Shown here in pieces: positions 35,618 through 44,670 of a DNA stretch of 64,000 nt. Where the stretch lies: the NCBI RefSeq assembly GCF_011090385.1, contig NZ_SEWW01000007.1, positions 62,001 through 126,000 of the forward strand, given 5' to 3'. The notes under the pieces were generated by a model. The model saw nothing but the letters and a program-made list of their open reading frames with translations, had not been told where the DNA came from and did no database searches. Position 1 is the first letter of the stretch. Every line of letters starts with the position of its first letter. Source of the stretch: Aquirufa beregesia. Its GTDB lineage: Bacteria > Bacteroidota > Bacteroidia > Cytophagales > Spirosomataceae. A program made the translations under genes and the position numbers.

Positions 35618-36619
35618 ATGCGCTTCAACAAGCAATCAGTCATTTTAACCTCTTGGATTTTTGTGTGCTTTGGCATAGGACTGTTGTTTTGGAGTCCTAG
35701 CATGTTGGCTCAACAAGATCCAGGTTTAAGCATGTTCCAGCTCAATGCGATGAATCAAAATCCTGCCAATTCAGGATTAAGGGGAGCATCATATGCTCAA
35801 TTGCATTATCGAAATCAATGGACACAATATGAAGCTAGTATCGAAGGACCAGGAAATCTAGGAACTCAATTGCTTAGTGTTTCCCTGCCTATAAGTAAAT
35901 GGAATCTTGGTGTTGGTTTGTTGGTTATGTCCGACAAAACTCCATCTGGAGTCGGTCAGCAATCCATGAAAATTCAGTTGGCATATCATTATACCATAGG
36001 AGAAGCCATTTTTTCAGTTGGGTTACGAGGAGGTTTACAAGGAAAATCATTTGATGGCCGTGTGTATCGAATAAGAGATGATAATGATCCTATAGCTAGC
36101 CAGTTGTCAGGAAAAGTAATCAGTCAAAACCAATTTGATCTTGGTTTAGGCATGCTTTATTCCAAAGATAATTGGCAAATTGGGTTTTCAGCAGACCACC
36201 TAACTTCTCCTAAATTTACCATGGATACGCCGCAAGGTAATTTGCCGGTTAATCTGGTGGCCGCTATACACGGTTCAGCTGAAATTGTCTTGTCAGAGAA
36301 TTTGGCTGCCATGCCATTTGCGCAGGTGCGCTATTATTCTAGTGAAATTTTACCTGAGTTAGGAAGTAGATTCGGGTACAAAGATTTGTTTTGGTTAGGA
36401 GGATCCTATCGATTAAATGATGCCGCTATTGGTATGGCTGGAGTTTCCTTATTGCAGCAAAGGTTAGATATTGGTTATTCATTGGATGTATCCATGGTGC
36501 AAGCATCGGTAAAAGCACCATTGACTCATGAGATATTTGTGCGCTTTCAATTACCTTCATTTCAATCTAGTGGAATAAAGGGCCTTCCAGTGAGAACACC
36601 TAGGTTTAAGATTTTATAG
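35618..36619 (+). CDS. PorP/SprF family type IX secretion outer membrane protein
   Basis: A 333-residue outer-membrane protein with an N-terminal signal ending MLAQQDPGLSMF. The PorP/SprF pattern is clear: MFQLNAMNQNPANSGLRG, HYRNQWTQYE, VSLPISKWNLGVGLLVMSD, then repeated beta-strands with YSKDNWQIGFSADHL, ending FVRFQLPSF. Members of this family anchor or assist T9SS substrates such as SprB. The true ATG is 35618 (a TTG lies two codons earlier). It stands directly before gldKLMN, an arrangement common in gliding Bacteroidota. Confidence 0.9.
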   Translation: MRFNKQSVILTSWIFVCFGIGLLFWSPSMLAQQDPGLSMFQLNAMNQNPANSGLRGASYAQLHYRNQWTQYEASIEGPGNLGTQLLSVSLPISKWNLGVGLLVMSDKTPSGVGQQSMKIQLAYHYTIGEAIFSVGLRGGLQGKSFDGRVYRIRDDNDPIASQLSGKVISQNQFDLGLGMLYSKDNWQIGFSADHLTSPKFTMDTPQGNLPVNLVAAIHGSAEIVLSENLAAMPFAQVRYYSSEILPELGSRFGYKDLFWLGGSYRLNDAAIGMAGVSLLQQRLDIGYSLDVSMVQASVKAPLTHEIFVRFQLPSFQSSGIKGLPVRTPRFKIL

Positions 36620-36646
36620 GAATTCAATATAAGGCATAAAATTTTG

Positions 36647-36654
36647 TACTTTTG
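36647..36654 (+). promoter_or_regulatory. Possible -7 promoter element of gldKLMN
   Basis: TACTTTTG, matching TAnnTTTG, 125 nt before the gldK ATG. No convincing -33; the long leader between is uncharacterised. Confidence 0.35.
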
Positions 36655-36779
36655 CTGAAATATTCCTAGAAAATGCTTTAAATTTGAGGAATTTGAATGA
36701 GTGTGAGTAGGGTATATGTGTGTAATAACAATTTTTTAAACCCTGTTACGTTAACAAACAGTAATTTTAATTTGCTTCT

Positions 36780-37892
36780 ATGAATTTTCAATTTGTTGAA
36801 AAGAGATTAATAGTAGGACTTTCGATTTTGGCGATGGCTGTCGTTTTGAACAGTTGTGGATCCAAAAACTCAGGTGGTTCTAAGACGCTAAGTAGTAAGA
36901 AAGGCTCATCGGGTAAAGGAATTTTGGGAATTGGCAAAGCTAATAAAGAGGTTCCTGGTGTTCAGAATGGAGAGATCGTTGCTACTACACGTAAGGGATG
37001 GTCACAACCTACTCCTTATGGCATGGTATTAGTTCCATCAGGAAGTTATATGATGGGTCAAGCAGATGAAGAGGTTTCACACGCAGGCGTTAATTTTAAC
37101 AAGCGAGTGACCGTAGCGGCCTTTTATATGGATGATACGGAAATTACCAATCATGAATACCGTCAATTTACCTATGCTTTACTGAAAGATTCGGTCTCTG
37201 TTTTAGGAGAAGATAAAATCATGTCGGAATATTATCCTGACACTACCGTGTGGAAGCGTGATTTTACATACCATAACGGCGACCCGATGACAGAATATTA
37301 TTTTTCTAGTCCAGCCTTTGATCAATACCCTGTGGTAGGTGTCAGCTGGGTGGCTTCCAAGTATTTTTGTTTGTGGAGAAGTAAATTGATGAACGATTAT
37401 CGTAGAAAACAAGGTCAATTTATTTTACCTCGCTTTGAGCTTCCCTCAGAGTCAGAGTGGGAGTGGGCAGCACGTGGAGGAAGAGCATCAGCTAAATATC
37501 CTTGGGGTAATCCTTATATTTCCAATGCCAAAGGTTGTTTGTTAGCCAACTTCAAACCACATAGAGGTAATTATGATGCCGATGGTTATTCCTATACAGC
37601 TCCAGCCAATGCCTATGATCCCAATGATTTTGGATTGTATAATATGGCAGGTAACGTAGCAGAATGGTGTGAAGATGCTTATGCGGATAATGCTGTAGCA
37701 GTCACTTGGGATTTGAACACGGTCAATAAAGATTCAGATGAACCAAGAAAAGTAACTCGTGGTGGTTCATGGAAAGATATTGCTTATTACCTTGAAACAG
37801 GTACTAGAGCTTATGAATTGGAACAAAACAAACGTTCATACATTGGGTTTAGATGTATGATGCGCTATTTGGGTCGCCCTAAACAAAACTAA
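36780..37892 (+). CDS. gldK: Gliding motility/T9SS lipoprotein GldK
   Basis: A 370-residue outer-membrane-associated lipoprotein (LAMAVVLNSCGSK lipobox). The body is a formylglycine-generating-enzyme-like (SUMF1) domain: GMVLVPSGSYMMGQ, NHEYRQFTYAL, YPVVGVSWVASKYFCLWRS, LPSESEWEWAARGG and GNVAEWCEDAY, finishing RSYIGFRCMMRY. GldK (PorK) forms the periplasmic ring of the type IX secretion system with GldN; it is a structural protein and not a sulfatase maturase. First of gldK-L-M-N, 41 nt before gldL. Confidence 0.95.
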   Translation: MNFQFVEKRLIVGLSILAMAVVLNSCGSKNSGGSKTLSSKKGSSGKGILGIGKANKEVPGVQNGEIVATTRKGWSQPTPYGMVLVPSGSYMMGQADEEVSHAGVNFNKRVTVAAFYMDDTEITNHEYRQFTYALLKDSVSVLGEDKIMSEYYPDTTVWKRDFTYHNGDPMTEYYFSSPAFDQYPVVGVSWVASKYFCLWRSKLMNDYRRKQGQFILPRFELPSESEWEWAARGGRASAKYPWGNPYISNAKGCLLANFKPHRGNYDADGYSYTAPANAYDPNDFGLYNMAGNVAEWCEDAYADNAVAVTWDLNTVNKDSDEPRKVTRGGSWKDIAYYLETGTRAYELEQNKRSYIGFRCMMRYLGRPKQN

Positions 37893-37933
37893 ATTTTACT
37901 CTTTTTCTAAAATTATATTACATTCTTTTTAAC

Positions 37934-38686
37934 ATGGAAAAATCAATCAATGTCATCGCTAGTTTTGGTGCGGCAGTCGTAATTGTAGGAGCCTTATTTA
38001 AAATTGTCCACTGGGATGGAGCCAACGAAATGTTGATGGTTGGTATGTTCACCGAAGCGGCCATTTTTATTTTGTTTGGGGTATTGTACTTACAAGCAAA
38101 ACCAGAAAAATCGTATGATTGGGAAAAGGTTTATCCCGAGTTAGTAGGCGGTGCTCCTGTAGCTAGACCAACTTCTACCGGAGGTGTTGATGCCTTAGCC
38201 AGCTTAAAAGGTTTGGGACCAGAGGTGGTAGAAGGTTTGACAAAGAGTTTGAAAGGTTTGACAGAAACAGCGAATAGTTTGCAAGATATTTCTAAGGCTA
38301 CCGTGGCGACACAAGATTTTGTAAAGTCTTTGTCATCTTCTTCGGAATCATTAGGAACATTAAATAAATCTGTTTCTGAAGCAGCGAATTCATTAGGAGC
38401 AATTTCGGTATCTTCAGTAGAAGCAGCTAAATATGCACAACAATATGCCAAAGCAGGTGATCAGTTATCTACTTTGAATACGATTTATGAAACAGAGATC
38501 CAAGAGGCTACCAAGCACTTGAAAGCCATCAACAGTTACTATGGTAATGTTAATTTGACAGTGGAACAAATGGCCGCTACCCAAAAAGATGCGGAGTTGT
38601 TCAAAACGGAATTAGCCAAATTGAATGCGAATATTCAATCATTGAACCAAGTGTATGGTAGTATGTTAACAGCTATGAAAGGCTAA
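37934..38686 (+). CDS. gldL: Gliding motility/T9SS motor protein GldL
   Basis: A 250-residue inner-membrane protein with two N-terminal helices (NVIASFGAAVVIVGALFKIV and MLMVGMFTEAAIFILFGVLY) and a long cytoplasmic helical tail rich in Ser/Ala/Gln. TM1 carries Lys23 and His26, and TM2 the membrane-embedded Glu41; such polar residues are thought to form the proton path of the GldL5M2 motor that powers T9SS and gliding. The tail has repeating LKGL/SLKGLTE heptads, consistent with coiled coil. Lies between gldK and gldM with 33 nt to gldM. Confidence 0.95.
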   Translation: MEKSINVIASFGAAVVIVGALFKIVHWDGANEMLMVGMFTEAAIFILFGVLYLQAKPEKSYDWEKVYPELVGGAPVARPTSTGGVDALASLKGLGPEVVEGLTKSLKGLTETANSLQDISKATVATQDFVKSLSSSSESLGTLNKSVSEAANSLGAISVSSVEAAKYAQQYAKAGDQLSTLNTIYETEIQEATKHLKAINSYYGNVNLTVEQMAATQKDAELFKTELAKLNANIQSLNQVYGSMLTAMKG

Positions 38687-38719
38687 TTTTTTCCACTTTA
38701 GCTTTGATCTCATAAGTAT

Positions 38720-40315
38720 ATGGCAAGTTTAAAAGAGACCCCCCGGCAGAAAATGATCGGGATGATGTATTTGGTACTCACCGCCCTGTTAGCTTTACAG
38801 GTGAGTGATGCTCTTTTACAGAAGTTTACCTTGTTAAATAATAGTTTGGAAATTGCAAATCAATCAGCAAGTTCAAAGAATAAGAGTATGGTTACAGGAA
38901 TTGAAGAGCGAATTAAAGATCTTCCTAATCCTGCTGCCTATGCTGATATTCTTAAGAAAGCCAATGAGGTTCGCAAATTGGCAGATGAATTAGTGAATCA
39001 CATTGATGGATTAAAATCCAAAGTGATAGAAACAGGTGGTGGGATAGATCCAGAAACAGGAACGATTAAAAATCCAAAAGAAGAAGAGAAAGTATTCGAA
39101 TTGATGGTTGGAGCTAATTCCAAAGGAGAGGCATATCAATTGATTCCGATGTTTGATCAATATGTAGCTAAATTGCAGACTATCGCTGATCCTGGAACTA
39201 AATTTCCATCGCTAGCCTTAGCTGCCAAAGATGATCCTGTGGCTAGTCGTGATGCAGCACAATCCAATAAAGATTTTGCGGAATTGAATTTTGAACAAAC
39301 ACCAGTACCAGCTGCGTTGGCTACTTTAAGTCAGAAGCAAGCAGAGATTAGACGTTATGAAACAGAAGTGTTAAGTCAATTGGCTTCCAAAGTAGGAGCT
39401 AAAGAAATTAAGTTTGATAAAGTTTTTGCTCAAGTGTCAGCTAATGCCAATACCGTAGTAGCAGGTATGGAATACCAAGCGGAGGTGTTCATTGCAGCCA
39501 CATCATCTGGTTTTACGCCTCGGATGAGTTTTAATGGAGCTTCTATTCCCGTGGTGGACGGACGTGGTCAAATTAAATTTAAGACTTCGGGTGGAGGATA
39601 TGATGCGAATGGACTTTCTAAAAAGACTTATACCGCTACGGTGGCCTACATGAGTCCAGCTGGTCCAAAAACAGAATCCATCCAAAAAGAATATTTTGTT
39701 TTAAAACCCACCTATAATATTGAAACAGCCACTTTACCAGCTCTTTATTTGGGTTGTGCCAATCGCTTAAGTGTGGTGAGTCCAGGTTTAGGTGCATTAT
39801 GGAATCCACAGTTCTCTGCAGAAGGTGGAGAGGTTATTCCTGGTCAAAATAGAGGTAAGGTGACAGTTGTCCCTTCTTCTGCAACCATTACGTTAAATGT
39901 GAATAACGGAGGTACTTTATTAGGAAAAGAGACGTTTAAAGTACGTCGTGTTCCTAGACCAGATGTGCGCATCTTTGGAAATGGAGGGGAGTTAAATGAG
40001 AAAAAAGGAACTAGCGCTTCTGGTTTAAGGACCTTAGATGCTAGAGCCATAGCAGACGAATCATTTAAAGCTACAAACCCTGATGATGCCAATTATCGTG
40101 TGGCTCAAGTTTATGTAGCTCTAGTGCGTGGTCAAAGAAAAATTGACGAAATAGCCAATTTGCCTGGTTCAGGTTCAATTGCTAAGTTAGCTTCTCAAGC
40201 ACAGCCTGGAGATCGCTACTATATTGAAGTGAAAGAAGTTCAAAGAAAAAATTTCAAAGGAACCATTGAAACCATACCAGTATCAATGGTCAAAAATATT
40301 CCTTTGAGTGATTAG
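38720..40315 (+). CDS. gldM: Gliding motility/T9SS protein GldM
   Basis: A 531-residue protein with a single N-terminal helix (MIGMMYLVLTALLALQVSDA) preceded by the conserved start MASLKETPRQK, and a long periplasmic part of four Ig-like domains, including helical hairpin residues about 30-230 and beta domains thereafter (VVAGMEYQAEVFIAAT, NRLSVVSPGLG, YYIEVKEVQRK). GldM dimers transmit the motion generated with GldL to GldK/GldN. It ends 13 nt before the gldN ATG. Confidence 0.96.
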   Translation: MASLKETPRQKMIGMMYLVLTALLALQVSDALLQKFTLLNNSLEIANQSASSKNKSMVTGIEERIKDLPNPAAYADILKKANEVRKLADELVNHIDGLKSKVIETGGGIDPETGTIKNPKEEEKVFELMVGANSKGEAYQLIPMFDQYVAKLQTIADPGTKFPSLALAAKDDPVASRDAAQSNKDFAELNFEQTPVPAALATLSQKQAEIRRYETEVLSQLASKVGAKEIKFDKVFAQVSANANTVVAGMEYQAEVFIAATSSGFTPRMSFNGASIPVVDGRGQIKFKTSGGGYDANGLSKKTYTATVAYMSPAGPKTESIQKEYFVLKPTYNIETATLPALYLGCANRLSVVSPGLGALWNPQFSAEGGEVIPGQNRGKVTVVPSSATITLNVNNGGTLLGKETFKVRRVPRPDVRIFGNGGELNEKKGTSASGLRTLDARAIADESFKATNPDDANYRVAQVYVALVRGQRKIDEIANLPGSGSIAKLASQAQPGDRYYIEVKEVQRKNFKGTIETIPVSMVKNIPLSD

Positions 40316-40328
40316 GAAAACCCTGTAT

Positions 40329-41231
40329 ATGAAATCAGTCAATCAATTTTTATTGTTAGTTTCTCTGATCTGTGGATTTAGTGCCATGGCTCAGGAGAAA
40401 CCAGTTGATGAATCTAAGTTGAATTCAGTGCGTCCCATTGATCCAGCTAACATTCATTACAAAGCTCGTTTATGGCGCAGGATGGATTTAAATGAGAAAA
40501 TCAATCAGCCATTTTTCTCTGTTAATAATGAGATTTCTAAATTTTTAGTAGAATGGGTTGAAGCAGGTATCTTAGTGCCTTATGTGAACGATTCATTAGT
40601 TACTAAATTAACAGCTGCTCAGTTTAAAGAAAAACTACGTATGGATGATTCCATAGGAGAAGGAAGTCTTTCTGAAGCGGAGAAAGCAGCTGGTTTTGGA
40701 GCAGAAGGAGGAGATAAAAAGGCCGCTGTAGATGATGGATGGGGAACAACAACCAAGCCTGGAACTGCTGCTAAAAAAACAGATGATTTTGATACAAAAC
40801 CTTCAACGAATCTAGATTCTTATTTTTTCCCGAAAGAACTTTCCATTATAGAAATCAAAGAAGATGCCATCATCGATCGTCAACGGTCAAGATTGTATTT
40901 TGATATTCAGGCATTTACTTTAATTATTCCTGCTTCTAAAACCAAAGCTGGATTTGATAAACCAGTTGCTTCTTTCCGTTACAAAGACGTATATAAGCTG
41001 TTTAGAAGTAACCCCAATTGTATTTGGTATAATGCAGAAAATGAAACTCAACATAAGAATATGGCGGACGCCTTTGATTTGCGAATGTTTCAAGCCAGAA
41101 TTATCAAGAAGGGTAATCCCGAAAATAAATTCTTAACGGATATTTATAGTTCTGACCGTGAAGGGCTTTTGATGTCTCAGCAATTGGAATATAAGTTATT
41201 AGAAATGGAACATGATATGTGGGAAAATTAA
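40329..41231 (+). CDS. gldN: Gliding motility/T9SS protein GldN
   Basis: A 300-residue secreted periplasmic protein with signal MKSVNQFLLLVSLICGFSAM then AQE. Family text: DPANIHYKARLWRRMDLNEK, NQPFFSVNNEISKFLVEWV, ELSIIEIKEDAIIDRQRSRL and FDIQAFTLIIPASKT. A low-complexity spacer (about residues 115-160, rich in Lys, Thr and Asp) separates the two halves. GldN forms a ring with GldK. ATG 40329 is preferred to a GTG overlapping gldM. A terminator follows after 19 nt, ending the cluster. Confidence 0.95.
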   Translation: MKSVNQFLLLVSLICGFSAMAQEKPVDESKLNSVRPIDPANIHYKARLWRRMDLNEKINQPFFSVNNEISKFLVEWVEAGILVPYVNDSLVTKLTAAQFKEKLRMDDSIGEGSLSEAEKAAGFGAEGGDKKAAVDDGWGTTTKPGTAAKKTDDFDTKPSTNLDSYFFPKELSIIEIKEDAIIDRQRSRLYFDIQAFTLIIPASKTKAGFDKPVASFRYKDVYKLFRSNPNCIWYNAENETQHKNMADAFDLRMFQARIIKKGNPENKFLTDIYSSDREGLLMSQQLEYKLLEMEHDMWEN

Positions 41232-41250
41232 AATAGAAATAGGCTATAGG

Positions 41251-41277
41251 AAAGGAGGCATAGGCCTCCTTTTTTTT
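41251..41277 (+). terminator. Intrinsic terminator after gldN
   Basis: AAAGGAGGC (41251-41259), loop ATAG, GCCTCCTTT (41264-41272) with T run to 41277. Confidence 0.9.
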
Positions 41278-41368
41278 GTCCAATACCTTGATATTTCTTG
41301 CGTATTATCAATATGTTTATTCAATGATGTTAGTGAAAAGGAGAAATTGTATCATTAATTTTCTCACT

Positions 41369-41632
41369 ATGCAATGTCTTAAACAATTAGAACGCTTACA
41401 TCGAATTCATCGATTAATTCAACACGAATCCACAGGTTCAGCAGCCTCCTTCGCGGAGCATTTACATATGTCGCCCCGTCAACTAGGTACGTACATGGAA
41501 GTTTTGCGAGATATGGGAGCACCCATTACCTTTTGCTCAGTTATTAAGAGCTATAAATACAGTTCGCCCGTCAAGTTTGATTTTGAATTACGTCTTTTTG
41601 TGTCTGATAAATTGGTTTATTCTTTAGATTAG
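41369..41632 (+). CDS. Small helix-turn-helix protein, putative regulator
   Basis: An 87-residue cytoplasmic protein. Residues 1-60 read MQCLKQLERLHRIHRLIQHE, STGSAASFAEHLHMSPRQLG and TYMEVLRDMGAPI, the pattern of a DeoR/HTH_11-type winged helix (second helix A-x-x-L, recognition helix SPRQLGTYM). There is no effector domain. ATG 41369 starts directly at the HTH; a longer in-frame extension from TTG 41276 overlaps the gldN terminator and is unlikely. It stands alone between gldN and pyk; its targets are unknown. Confidence 0.7.
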   Translation: MQCLKQLERLHRIHRLIQHESTGSAASFAEHLHMSPRQLGTYMEVLRDMGAPITFCSVIKSYKYSSPVKFDFELRLFVSDKLVYSLD

Positions 41633-41730
41633 TCAGATTACAACTAATTTTGGATATGATTTAATACAATTATTCAATTTTTTGATGACTAAGCTGTAAC
41701 TTGCAGGGTAAATTGAACAATTAAGTATAT

Positions 41731-43203
41731 ATGTCGTATCAACGCAAGACAAAAATAGTAGCCACTGTAGGTCCAGTATCTGAATCAAGAGAATCCTTAA
41801 TTCAATTAGCAAAAGCTGGAGTAAATGTATTCCGTTTGAATTTCTCACACGGAACTCATGAAGATCATCTGGAACGTTTAAAAACGGTTCGTTCGATTAG
41901 CGAAGAGCTAGGTTTGAATTTATGTATTCTTCAAGATTTGCAAGGTCCTAAAATTAGGACTCAGATGGTGGAGAACAATGGTGTTTTATTAGAAGCAGGC
42001 AAACAACTCATCTTTGCAATGGATGAAAACTTGCTAGGAACATCAGAGAAAGTGGGTACTACCTATACATCGATGTATTTAGATGTAAATGTAGGGGAGC
42101 GTATTTTGATGGATGATGGTAATTTAGAAGTAAAGGTTCTTGCCATCGATAAAGAGAAAAAAGAAGTCCTTACGGAAGTGGTTTATGGGGGTATTTTGAA
42201 ATCTAAAAAAGGTATTAATTTACCAGGAACGAAGGTTTCTTTACCCTGCTTAACTCCTAAAGATGAGGCGGATTTATATTTTGGTTTAGATCATGGAGTT
42301 GATTGGGTTGCCTTGTCATTTGTACGTAAGGCTTCAGATATCATTGATATCAAAGAAAAAATTAGAGCTTACGGTAAAAATACTCGCGTGATTGCCAAGA
42401 TTGAAAAGCCAGAAGCGATAGATCATTTAGATGAAATTATTGAGGCTACTGATGGTATCATGGTTGCTCGTGGTGATTTGGGTGTGGAAATGGATGGAGC
42501 AGTAGTACCTTACTTACAAAAAGTAATGGTGGAGAAATGTACAGCAGCAGGTAAGCCCGTTATTGTGGCGACTCAGATGTTAGAATCCATGATTCAAAAC
42601 CCTGTTCCAACCCGTGCTGAAACTTCTGACGTGGCCAATGCTGTGCTTCAAGGAGCTTCTGCAACTATGTTAAGTGGTGAATCTGCCTCAGGTTCTTATC
42701 CAATAAAAGCGGTGGAGACAATGGCGCATATTCATGAGATTGTGGAACAGCAGCAAAATGCCATTTCTGTTATTAAAGGAGATGAAGTCGCTATTTATTT
42801 CAAGAACCATGCTTTAGCACAAAGTTCAAAAGAAGTAGCACTAACCGATCGTTTGATTGCAGGAGCTTGTCGTTTAGCACGTGATTCCAAAGCCAAAGCC
42901 ATTCTTTGTATTACTAATTCAGGTCATACGGCTTTCCGCTTATCTGCACACAGACCTAAAGCAGACTTATATGTCTTTACTTCTGACAAACAGTTGATGT
43001 CCACCATGGGCTTGCTTTGGGGGGTGAAAGTATTCTTTTATGATCCATCAGCAGAGAGCGCAGAAAAAACTGTAGCTGCTATGGTGGATAAATTAAAACA
43101 AGATCAATTATTATTAGCAGGGGATGTCTTTGTAACGACCTTGTCTATTCCTGCACATTCGGGTAAGAAAACCAATACAGTACAATTAGGGGTGGTTGAA
43201 TAA
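41731..43203 (+). CDS. pyk: Pyruvate kinase
   Basis: A 490-residue glycolytic enzyme making pyruvate and ATP from phosphoenolpyruvate. It has TKIVATVGPVSESRESL, NVFRLNFSHGTHEDH, LQDLQGPKIRTQ, the active-site signature VIAKIEKPEAIDHLDEII, MVARGDLGVEM, VATQMLESMI and PTRAETSDVANAVLQGA, then the C-terminal regulatory domain (AILCITNSGHTAFRLSAHRP). Standard single-domain-set length for the family. The stop codon lies within a long inverted repeat that may terminate the transcript. Confidence 0.97.
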   Translation: MSYQRKTKIVATVGPVSESRESLIQLAKAGVNVFRLNFSHGTHEDHLERLKTVRSISEELGLNLCILQDLQGPKIRTQMVENNGVLLEAGKQLIFAMDENLLGTSEKVGTTYTSMYLDVNVGERILMDDGNLEVKVLAIDKEKKEVLTEVVYGGILKSKKGINLPGTKVSLPCLTPKDEADLYFGLDHGVDWVALSFVRKASDIIDIKEKIRAYGKNTRVIAKIEKPEAIDHLDEIIEATDGIMVARGDLGVEMDGAVVPYLQKVMVEKCTAAGKPVIVATQMLESMIQNPVPTRAETSDVANAVLQGASATMLSGESASGSYPIKAVETMAHIHEIVEQQQNAISVIKGDEVAIYFKNHALAQSSKEVALTDRLIAGACRLARDSKAKAILCITNSGHTAFRLSAHRPKADLYVFTSDKQLMSTMGLLWGVKVFFYDPSAESAEKTVAAMVDKLKQDQLLLAGDVFVTTLSIPAHSGKKTNTVQLGVVE

Positions 43204-43225
43204 AGCCCCTAATTGTTTATTTTTG
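43182..43225 (+). terminator. Probable terminator overlapping the pyk stop codon
   Basis: ACAATTAGGGG (43182-43192) pairs with CCCCTAATTGT (43206-43216), loop 13 nt containing the TAA, then TTATTTTT. Confidence 0.6.
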
Positions 43226-43237
43226 GGTGTTTAAAGC

Positions 43238-44008
43238 ATGAACAAAAAGAATCCATTTTTTTCTAATCCTTTCGTAGGTCTTTTTACTCTTTGGTCCATG
43301 TTTTGGTTCATTGTCGTTTTTCTGCTTTTTTACCCCTTCATTTTTGTTTTACTTCAAAAGCTTAGTTACCGGAAATATGCGGCTAAATTGGTGCGTATAT
43401 GGGCTAAGTGCTTCTTCTTTTTTAGTTTTATTCGCTTTGAAGTAAAACACCATTTTGTGCCTGATAAAAAACAGAATTACGTTTTTTGCGCCAATCATTT
43501 CTCTTTTTTAGATATACCCGTGATCGTTTACCTATTGGAGCATTATACCTCTTTTGTTGGTAAAAGTTCTTTAAGCAAATTACCATTGTTCGGATATATG
43601 TATGCACGATTGAATATTTTGGTTAATCGATCCGATAATGCCAGTCGAGCTGGTTCATTAGCTAAAGCTTTAAAAGCATTGCAATCTGGCAGAAGTATAG
43701 CCATATTTCCAGAGGGAGGAATTGTGTCAAAGAAATATCCGTATATGGCTAAACCGTTGAAAGATGGGGCATTGATTATGGCAATTCAGCAGCAAATACC
43801 TTTGGTGCCTATCAGTTTATTTAATAATTATCAAATATTCTCCGATAAACCATTGATGATCCGACCAGGAGTAATTCGTGCGGAGATTCATCCTCCTATC
43901 ATAACGAAGGGATTGAGCATGGATGATGTGCCCATGTTACGAGAGAAGTTGTACCATATCATTCAAGATCCCATCTTGAAATATTATTCCTTAGATGAAC
44001 CTCAATAA
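43238..44008 (+). CDS. 1-acyl-sn-glycerol-3-phosphate acyltransferase (PlsC family)
   Basis: A 256-residue membrane enzyme that transfers an acyl chain to lysophosphatidate. Two N-terminal hydrophobic segments (LWSMFWFIVVFLLFYPFIFV) precede the NHFSFLDIPV catalytic block (HX4D), with YMYARLNILVNRSDN, IFPEGGIVSKK (glycerol-phosphate binding) and LVPISLFNNYQIF. The gene lies 34 nt after pyk and 8 nt before gldD, so PlsC and GldD are probably co-transcribed. Confidence 0.9.
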   Translation: MNKKNPFFSNPFVGLFTLWSMFWFIVVFLLFYPFIFVLLQKLSYRKYAAKLVRIWAKCFFFFSFIRFEVKHHFVPDKKQNYVFCANHFSFLDIPVIVYLLEHYTSFVGKSSLSKLPLFGYMYARLNILVNRSDNASRAGSLAKALKALQSGRSIAIFPEGGIVSKKYPYMAKPLKDGALIMAIQQQIPLVPISLFNNYQIFSDKPLMIRPGVIRAEIHPPIITKGLSMDDVPMLREKLYHIIQDPILKYYSLDEPQ

Positions 44009-44016
44009 ATAGGGCT

Positions 44017-44610
44017 ATGCGCCACTGGATATCCATCGTAGTTGTAAGCTGGTTTTTCCTTGCCTGTTCAGATAAAACGGCTGAACAGAAGGCTGATTTA
44101 CCTCGTCCTAAAGGATACAATCGAATTATTTTGCCAAAAGCTAAGTATCAAGATGTGGAAAAAGGCCACCCTTTTACTTTTGAAGTATCCCAATATGCCC
44201 AAGTGATGCCAGATACTGTTTCATGGGCAGAGCCTCATTGGTTATATATTTACTATCCTCAATGGCATGCTTTTATTCAGTTGACCTACAAGCCTTTGAA
44301 CAAGGATCAAAAGAAATTGGCTAACCTAATCAACGATGCCTATATTTTGGCCGCTAAACATCAAGGTAAGGCCCGTGGAATTCAGGAGTATGTGATGACA
44401 ACCCGCTCAGGAAGAAAGGCCGGAATCATCGAGTTGGATGGAGAAGTGGCCACTTCGTTTCAGTTTTATACCACGGACAGTCTTAATCATTATTTGAGGG
44501 GAGCTGTTTATGTTAAAACGGCAACACAAAATGACTCACTGGCTCCAGTCATACAATTTTTAAAAAAGGATGCCATGCATCTCATTCAAACCTTGCAATG
44601 GAAACCTTAA
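44017..44610 (+). CDS. gldD: Gliding motility lipoprotein GldD
   Basis: A 197-residue lipoprotein with lipobox WFFLAC (Cys17). The conserved segment LPRPKGYNRIILPKAKYQ follows, then CP-poor YPQWHAFIQLTYKPL and RSGRKAGIIELDGEVATSFQ, matching the GldD family needed for gliding in Flavobacterium. Its mechanism is unclear. It is about 2.8 kb from gldKLMN, in the PlsC-GldD-PriA series. Confidence 0.88.
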   Translation: MRHWISIVVVSWFFLACSDKTAEQKADLPRPKGYNRIILPKAKYQDVEKGHPFTFEVSQYAQVMPDTVSWAEPHWLYIYYPQWHAFIQLTYKPLNKDQKKLANLINDAYILAAKHQGKARGIQEYVMTTRSGRKAGIIELDGEVATSFQFYTTDSLNHYLRGAVYVKTATQNDSLAPVIQFLKKDAMHLIQTLQWKP

Positions 44611-44670
44611 TTTTTTAGGTTAAACCAAGGTTTGCCAGTCCACGAATCTTTCCTTTTCTTTGTAGCTAGC

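Noticed and set aside
36780-37892. GldK domain resembles a formylglycine-generating enzyme that could mature the sulfatase at 7569-9098.
   Set aside because: The SUMF-like domain of GldK is a structural T9SS component and the gene is embedded in gldKLMN; nothing links it to the sulfatase.
41276-41368. Extended N-terminus of the small HTH protein from a TTG start.
   Set aside because: It overlaps the gldN terminator T run and adds a sequence without family features; ATG 41369 is a better start.
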